DNA of 64,000 nt from Candidatus Eisenbergiella stercoravium (GTDB lineage: Bacteria > Bacillota > Clostridia > Lachnospirales > Lachnospiraceae). The first letter of the stretch is position 1; each line of letters begins with the position of its first letter. The notes beneath the pieces are model-generated. The model did not search any database. It saw only the letters and a list, made by a program, of their open reading frames with translations, and had not been told where the DNA came from. Both the position numbers and the translations under genes were made by a program. Below, in pieces: positions 59,212-64,000 of this stretch. The stretch covers positions 1 through 64,000 of the forward strand of contig DXHY01000011.1 in the NCBI GenBank assembly GCA_019113175.1, read 5' to 3'.

Positions 59212-60813
59212 ATGATGAAAAAATGGATTTGTTTTCTGGCATTCCTGCTTTTTGCGGGAATTGCCCCTGTCGCTTCCGGCATTTCCGCACAGGCGCAGGC
59301 CAGACCGGATGATACGATCAAAGAAGGCGTATATGCCGGAGAGATTTCACTGGCGGGAATGACCCAGACAGAGGCGCAGGAGGCGGTACAGGCCTATGTG
59401 GATTCTCTGGGAAGCAGCGTGATCACGCTGAATGTTGTGGACGGAAATACGGTGACGACGACCGCATCGGAACTGGGAATGAGCTGGAGCAACCAGAATC
59501 TGGTGAGCGAGGCGGTGAACCTGGGAAAATCCGGTAATGTGGTGACACGCTATAAGGCGGTCAAAGATCTGGAGTATGAAAATAAGGTCTATGATATTCA
59601 GTTTTCCTTTGATCAGGAAGCAATCGCTTCCCTGATCGAGAACGAATGCGACCAGTATAATGTGGAAGCCATTGATGCCCATCTTACAAGGGAAAATGGG
59701 AAATTTGTGATTGAAGACGGTCAGACAGGCGTAGTCATAGACAACAGCGCTTCTGAAACGGCGGTATATGAATATCTGACTACACAGTGGAAGGGCGGAG
59801 ACGCCTCCATCGATCTGGTGGTGACAGAGGAGAAGCCTCAGGGGAATGCGGAGGATCTGGCTCTTGTGAAGGATGTGCTCGGTACCTATACCACCAGCTA
59901 TTCATCATCCGGTTCAGACAGAAGCGCCAATGTGGCGAATGGCTGCAAGCTGATCAACGGTACCACGGTTTATCCGGGTGAAAGCTTTTCTACCTACGAA
60001 GCGGTAGCACCATTTACGGAAGAAAACGGTTATTATATGGCCGGTTCCTATCTGAACGGTCAGGTGGTAGACAGCATCGGCGGCGGTATCTGTCAGGTAT
60101 CCACCACTCTCTACAATGCGGTTCTTCTTGCAGAGCTGCAGGTGGATGAACGGCACAATCATTCCATGATCGTCAACTATGTGGATCCGTCCATGGACGC
60201 GGCGATTGCGGAATCATCCGGAAAGGACTTCATTTTCACCAACAATACGGATTATCCGATTTATATTGAAGGCTATACGAGCAATAAAAGAATCACCTTT
60301 ACCATTTACGGCGTGGAAACCAGGGATCCCAACCGGAAGGTGACCTATGAGAGCGAGGTCCTTGAAACGATTTCGCCGGGAGCAGAGGTGATCAATCAGA
60401 CTTCGTCACAGCCCATCGGCTATGTGGATGTCCAGTCCGCCCACACCGGCTACAAGGCCAGACTGTGGAAGATCGTGACAGTGGACGGAGAAGAGGTCAG
60501 CCGGGAGCAGGTGAACAGCAGCAGCTACAAAATGACGCCGCGAACGGCAACTGTGGGAACCTCAACAAACGATGCAAACGCTTATAACGAGCTGCAGGCG
60601 GCCATTGCCACCGGAAGCATTGACCATGTGAAGAGCGTGGCTTCTGCACTGGCAAGCGGCAAGTCAACCACGACGACGCCTTCGGAGACGCCCACGGGAA
60701 TTGATCCTGCTCTGGCTGCAATTCTGGAAGGAAAGACGCCTGAGGAGCAGGCAGTTCTGATCCAGCAGTACAATGAACAGCTTGCACAGCAGCAACAGCA
60801 GGCCGGACAGTGA
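59212..60813 (+). CDS. VanW-family exported protein
   Basis: 533 residues. A signal peptide (WICFLAFLLFAGIAPVASG, cleavage probably after AQA) leads to a peptidoglycan-binding-4-like region (about 45-230) with paired repeats and then the VanW domain (CKLINGTTVYPGESFSTYE, GGGICQVSTTLYNAVL, HNHSMIVNYV). The C-terminus is Ala/Gln/Thr-rich, ending in a Gln run. The protein should act outside the membrane at the cell wall; VanW function is unknown despite its link to vancomycin clusters. GGAGTGATTGA supports the start. It is read from the same promoter as the small peptide. Confidence 0.88.
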   Translation: MMKKWICFLAFLLFAGIAPVASGISAQAQARPDDTIKEGVYAGEISLAGMTQTEAQEAVQAYVDSLGSSVITLNVVDGNTVTTTASELGMSWSNQNLVSEAVNLGKSGNVVTRYKAVKDLEYENKVYDIQFSFDQEAIASLIENECDQYNVEAIDAHLTRENGKFVIEDGQTGVVIDNSASETAVYEYLTTQWKGGDASIDLVVTEEKPQGNAEDLALVKDVLGTYTTSYSSSGSDRSANVANGCKLINGTTVYPGESFSTYEAVAPFTEENGYYMAGSYLNGQVVDSIGGGICQVSTTLYNAVLLAELQVDERHNHSMIVNYVDPSMDAAIAESSGKDFIFTNNTDYPIYIEGYTSNKRITFTIYGVETRDPNRKVTYESEVLETISPGAEVINQTSSQPIGYVDVQSAHTGYKARLWKIVTVDGEEVSREQVNSSSYKMTPRTATVGTSTNDANAYNELQAAIATGSIDHVKSVASALASGKSTTTTPSETPTGIDPALAAILEGKTPEEQAVLIQQYNEQLAQQQQQAGQ

Positions 60814-60883
60814 TAAGCTTTGCAAAAAAGTGAAAAGTGGGAAAAGCGTTCGGTATCAATGCATTTTAAGCTGGAAATCGGGA

Positions 60884-60911
60884 AATCCCCGGGCAGAATG
60901 GCCCGGGGATT
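60884..60911 (+). repeat. GC-rich hairpin after vanW-like gene
   Basis: AATCCCCGGGC pairs with GCCCGGGGATT, 11 bases, without a T-run. It is either a weak terminator or another leader hairpin before the next gene. Confidence 0.55.
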
Positions 60912-60953
60912 CTCTGCCGGAGCGAAGAGAGCCAAACGCCAGAGTGAAAAGAA

Positions 60954-61949
60954 ATGAACATAGGGAAAATACAGGAGAGTGTGCTGAAACGTTCCGTATT
61001 CAGACAGCTGAAAACAAAAAGAAAAGAAGTATTGAGTGGCGCAGAACCTGGGGAGGACTGTGCCATTCTGTCATTTCCGCCGGATGAGGAGCTGCTGGTT
61101 TCTTCTGCTGCTGCGGTGAAAACCGGCCATGATGCGGTTTTGTACGGAATTCATACCGCTGTGAACAACATTGCGGCCTGCGGAGGAAGGCCTGCATCCA
61201 TCTGGCTGACAGTGCTGCTTCCGCCGGAAGCGGAGGAAGAGAATCTGAAAGCACTCATGAAGCAGGCGGATCAGATCTGCGCCGGAATGGATATTCAGAT
61301 TGCCGGCGGCCATACGGAGGTCACTTCTGCAGTGAAACGGGCGGTAGTTTCTGCCACTGCGGCGGGCACTGTTTCTCCCGGGCAGGGGATACGAACCTCC
61401 GGCCTCTATCCGGGTGCGGAGCTGGTGGTGACGAAATGGATCGGCCTGGAAGGAACTGCAGTGGCCGCGCAGGAAAAGGAACAGGAGCTTCTGGGCCGTT
61501 TTCCTGCGTATCTGGTGGAAGAAGCAAAGGGCTTTGACCGATATCTGTCCGTGCTTCCCGACGCGTCGGCCGCGTTAAAGGCAGACACCGGCAAAGGCAT
61601 CTGTGCCATGACAGACGTGTCCGAAGGAGGAATCTTCGGCGCATTTTGGAAGATGGGAGAAAGCTCGGGCGTTGGCCTGGAGATTGACCTGAAAAAAATT
61701 CCTATCCGACAGGAAACGGTGGAAATCTGCAACCACCTTGACCTGAATCCCTACGAACTGATCTCCGGCGGCAGTCTGCTGATTGCGGCGGACGACGGCT
61801 ATACCCTGGCTGAAAGCCTGGAAAAGGAAGGCATCCCGGCAGCAGTGGTGGGAAGAGCCACAGCCGGAAACGACAGAATCGTCTGGAACGGAGAAGAGAA
61901 GCGGTTCCTGGGACCGGTCAGGATGGATGAGATTCATAAATTGATATGA
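60954..61949 (+). CDS. AIR synthase-related (PurM/HypE-like) protein
   Basis: 331 residues. The ATP-binding PurM fold is visible: GAEPGEDCAILSFPPDE, GIHTAVNNIAACGGRPASIWL, IAGGHTEVT and MTDVSEGGIFGAFWKM, the pattern of HypE, PurM, PurL and SelD relatives. It lacks HypE's C-terminal Cys, so carbamoyl transfer is not expected. Substrate unknown. The ribosome site (AGAGTGAAAAG) is weak. It is followed by the hairpin leader of the Lrp gene. Confidence 0.82.
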   Translation: MNIGKIQESVLKRSVFRQLKTKRKEVLSGAEPGEDCAILSFPPDEELLVSSAAAVKTGHDAVLYGIHTAVNNIAACGGRPASIWLTVLLPPEAEEENLKALMKQADQICAGMDIQIAGGHTEVTSAVKRAVVSATAAGTVSPGQGIRTSGLYPGAELVVTKWIGLEGTAVAAQEKEQELLGRFPAYLVEEAKGFDRYLSVLPDASAALKADTGKGICAMTDVSEGGIFGAFWKMGESSGVGLEIDLKKIPIRQETVEICNHLDLNPYELISGGSLLIAADDGYTLAESLEKEGIPAAVVGRATAGNDRIVWNGEEKRFLGPVRMDEIHKLI

Positions 61950-62079
61950 AATGCGGCCGTTCGGCCGCAAAGAAAAGCGGAAATCGGACCATGAGGGGTC
62001 CGATTTCCTGGAAGAATTGCTGACGCAATTCTTCACACGGATTAAATGCGGCCGTTCGGCCGCGAAGAAAGAGGTAGGT
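61949..62079 (+). repeat. hairpin leader mosaic of the Lrp gene
   Basis: Four stem-loops in a row: GCGGCCGTTCGGCCGC at 61953-61968 and again at 62048-62063, GGAAATCGGACC/GGTCCGATTTCC at 61979-62008 and GAAGAATTG/CAATTCTTC at 62011-62034, ending in AAGAAAGAGGTAGG. The first and last block are the same module as at 24723. The leader happens to have no stop in one frame, which creates an artificially long reading frame. Confidence 0.85.
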
Positions 62080-62571
62080 ATGAGAGAGTTCAGAGAGCAG
62101 CTGCTTGGAATTATTGAGAAGAACAGCCGGATTGATCTGAAGGAGCTGGCGGTAATTCTGGGTGTGGAAGAAATCGATGTGGTAAACGAGCTGGCGGCGA
62201 TGGAGGCGGAAGGGATCATCTGCGGCTATCACACGCTGATCGACTGGGATAAAACGAGCCTGGATAAAATTTCCGCACTGATCGAGGTGCGGGTGACGCC
62301 GCAGAGAGGACAGGGCTTCGACAATATAGCGGAGCGGATTTACAAGTATCCGGAGGTGAACGCGGTCTATCTGATTTCCGGCGGATTTGATCTGCTGGTG
62401 ACGCTGGAGGGAAGGAATCTGAAGGAGATTTCCTCCTTTGTATCGGAGAAGCTGTCCACGCTGGACGGCGTGTTGAGCACCGCGACGCATTTTATTTTGA
62501 AGAAGTATAAGGATCATGGCACCATTCTGGCCAGAAAATATGAAGATACAAGGGAGAAGATCATGCCATGA
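62080..62571 (+). CDS. Lrp/AsnC-family regulator
   Basis: 163 residues: a winged helix-turn-helix (REQLLGIIEKNSRIDLKELAVILG ... INEL-type, here VVNELAAMEAEGII) and an Lrp effector domain (ISALIEVRV, VNAVYLISGGFDLLVTLEG). It overlaps the aminotransferase by ATGA, so amino-acid responsive control of that enzyme is likely. The start at 62080 follows AGAGGTAGGT; a longer frame runs through the hairpin leader. Confidence 0.9.
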   Translation: MREFREQLLGIIEKNSRIDLKELAVILGVEEIDVVNELAAMEAEGIICGYHTLIDWDKTSLDKISALIEVRVTPQRGQGFDNIAERIYKYPEVNAVYLISGGFDLLVTLEGRNLKEISSFVSEKLSTLDGVLSTATHFILKKYKDHGTILARKYEDTREKIMP

Positions 62572-63740
62572 GAAATCCGCTGTCTGAAAAAATTGTAACC
62601 ATTAAGCCCTCCGGAATCCGGAAATTTTTTGATATCGTCAGTGAAATGGACGATGCCATCTCGCTGGGCGTAGGTGAGCCGGACTTTGATACGCCCTGGC
62701 ATATCCGGGACGAGGGTATCTATTCCCTGGAAAAGGGGCGGACCTTCTATACCTCCAATGCGGGTCTGAAGGAGCTGAAGGTGGAGATCTGCAATTATCT
62801 GAAAAGACGGTTTGAGCTGGAATATGATCCTGCCCACGAAGTACTGGTCACGGTGGGAGGCTCAGAGGCCATTGATATCGCTCTGCGTGCAATGATCGAT
62901 CCGGGAGATGAGGTGCTGATTCCCCAGCCCAGCTATGTTTCCTACGAGCCCTGTGCCATTCTGACTGATGCGGTTCCGGTGATCATCAATCTGAAGGCGG
63001 AAAACCAGTTCCGTCTGACGGCGCAGGAGCTTCGGGACGCCATTACGGATAAGACCAAAGTGCTCGTTCTTCCCTTCCCCAACAACCCGACCGGAGCGAT
63101 CATGGAGCGGAAGGATCTGGAAGAAATCGCAGAAGTGATTCTGGAAAAGGATCTTTTCGTGATTTCCGATGAAATATACAGTGAGCTGACCTATGGAAGA
63201 GACCATGTTTCCATCGCGCAGATTCCGGGAATGAAGGAAAGAACCATTTTGATCAACGGTTTCTCCAAATCCTATGCCATGACCGGATGGCGTCTGGGCT
63301 ATGCCTGCGGTCCGCGCCTGATTCTGGACCAGATGCTGAAAATCCATCAGTTCGCCATCATGTGTGCGCCGACCACCAGCCAGTATGCGGCGGTGGAGGC
63401 CCTGAAAAACGGAGACAGAGACGTACAGGAAATGCGGGAGGCCTATAACCAGCGGCGGCGTTATCTGATGTACGCCTTTCAACAGATGGGACTTCCCTGC
63501 TTTGAACCCTACGGCGCCTTTTATGTGTTCCCCTGCATTAAGGAGTTCGGACTGACCAGCGATGAATTCGCCCTTCGTTTCCTGCGGGAGGAAAAGGTGG
63601 CCGTGGTACCGGGAACCGCGTTCGGAGAATGCGGAGAGGGCTATATCCGTATTTCCTATGCCTACTCTCTGGAAAATCTGAAGCTGGCCATCGGGCGTCT
63701 GGCTGATTTTGTAAAACGATTGAAAGCGGAACGGACGTGA
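62568..63740 (+). CDS. class I/II PLP-dependent aminotransferase
   Basis: 390 residues, fold type I. Lys234 in INGFSKSYAMTGWRLGY binds pyridoxal phosphate, PNNPTGAI and SDEIYSEL carry the cofactor-contacting Asn and Asp/Tyr, and Arg near 366 (GYIRISYA) would bind the carboxylate. Resembles the aspartate/aromatic aminotransferases of the PatA type that sit behind Lrp genes in Clostridia. Donor and acceptor cannot be read. Confidence 0.93.
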   Translation: MRNPLSEKIVTIKPSGIRKFFDIVSEMDDAISLGVGEPDFDTPWHIRDEGIYSLEKGRTFYTSNAGLKELKVEICNYLKRRFELEYDPAHEVLVTVGGSEAIDIALRAMIDPGDEVLIPQPSYVSYEPCAILTDAVPVIINLKAENQFRLTAQELRDAITDKTKVLVLPFPNNPTGAIMERKDLEEIAEVILEKDLFVISDEIYSELTYGRDHVSIAQIPGMKERTILINGFSKSYAMTGWRLGYACGPRLILDQMLKIHQFAIMCAPTTSQYAAVEALKNGDRDVQEMREAYNQRRRYLMYAFQQMGLPCFEPYGAFYVFPCIKEFGLTSDEFALRFLREEKVAVVPGTAFGECGEGYIRISYAYSLENLKLAIGRLADFVKRLKAERT

Positions 63741-63802
63741 AAACGCTGCTGTGGCGGCACTTGGGCGCGTGCCTTCGCTGACGCTTCGGCATGGAGGTAG
63801 GA
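63741..63802 (+). repeat. trmL leader with CGCTTCGGCATGGAGG block
   Basis: The last 16 bases, CGCTTCGGCATGGAGG (63782-63797), equal the ends of the leaders of galT and the NadR-like gene. GGCACTTGGGCGCGTGCC upstream of it is a short hairpin. Confidence 0.65.
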
Positions 63803-64000
63803 ATGAACATTGTACTGCATCAGCCGGAGATTCCGGCCAACACGGGCAACATAGGCAGAACCTGCGTGGCGACAGGTTCCGTACTGCATCTGATCGAGCC
63901 ACTCGGTTTTCAGCTGAACGAAAAGCAGATCAAACGGGCCGGCATGGATTACTGGCATAAGCTGGATGTGCGGCGTTATGTCAATTATGAGGATTTTCTG
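63803..64000 (+). CDS. trmL: tRNA (cytidine(34)-2'-O)-methyltransferase, 5' part
   Basis: 66 residues visible before the window ends: [41 protein letters not shown]. This is the start of a SPOUT-class TrmL, which methylates the ribose at the wobble base of leucine tRNAs. GGAGGTAGGA supports the start. Confidence 0.92.
   Translation, partial: MNIVLHQPEIPANTGNIGRTCVATGSVLHLIEPLGFQLNEKQIKRAGMDYWHKLDVRRYVNYEDFL

Noticed and set aside
61951-62079. N-terminal extension of the Lrp regulator
   Set aside because: The extra 43 codons translate four stem-loops of the leader; the ATG at 62080 has its own ribosome site and yields a normal Lrp length.
1-64000. CRISPR array, prophage or transposon
   Set aside because: No regularly spaced repeats, cas genes, integrase, phage structural genes or transposase were seen; the repeats present are hairpin modules at leaders.

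Overview
The window looks like a gut Clostridia chromosome, most likely Lachnospiraceae. This is an inference from GC-moderate coding sequence, strong AGGAGG ribosome sites, a class II (Firmicutes-type) GalT, the DUF2975/YozG-like pair, a DUF4080 radical SAM protein, a VanW protein and glycan ABC importers with LipO-type lipoproteins. I saw no rRNA, tRNA, CRISPR array, integrase or transposase.

Layout. 1-2.9 kb: 3'-truncated NadR-like gene and a YfcC/DcuC-type carrier, each preceded by stacked hairpins. 2.9-5.4 kb: LacI regulator plus sucrose phosphorylase behind a promoter and a double LacI-type operator. 5.5-22.4 kb: a glycan utilisation locus with a second LacI regulator, Cys-type sulfatase, GH51, membrane AraC-type sensor-regulator, lipoprotein and two permeases, GH78-like enzyme, a double beta-helix protein and a GH5-like enzyme. 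22.6-27.5 kb: AAA/DUF4143 ATPase, a DUF2975-HTH-DUF4173-like membrane cluster and an orphan lipoprotein. 28-36.9 kb: a HelD-like helicase with an unexpected C-terminal domain resembling the N-terminal part of GH31 enzymes, a DUF2383-like protein, GPH symporter plus PIG-L deacetylase, HD phosphohydrolase plus endonuclease III, and a RelA/SpoT-domain protein with a HEPN-like motif behind an ABC-F gene (to 38.5 kb). 38.7-44.7 kb: a possible organophosphate locus with two MFS carriers, an alkaline-phosphatase-superfamily enzyme, DeoR and RpiR regulators and a TIM-barrel epimerase. 44.8-50.8 kb: TRIC channel, aldo/keto reductase, AraC regulator, galK and galT. 50.9-55.3 kb: a GH88/105-like hydrolase, a graveyard of fused gene remnants (AraC, APH kinase, ABC ATPase, ABC permease), an intact permease and a CE15-like esterase. 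55.5-64 kb: radical SAM protein, second endonuclease III, DnaQ-like exonuclease, a 34-residue membrane peptide, VanW protein, PurM/HypE-like protein, Lrp regulator plus aminotransferase, and the start of trmL.

The genes describe a saccharolytic anaerobe: sucrose, galactose and complex acidic or sulfated plant or host glycans are imported and trimmed, probably in the cytoplasm for most enzymes because they lack visible signal peptides. The most unusual things are (i) leader mosaics of short GC-rich hairpins that sit exactly between duplicated Shine-Dalgarno sequences at many genes, (ii) the helicase-GH31N fusion and (iii) the RelA/SpoT-HEPN-like protein next to an ABC-F ATPase.
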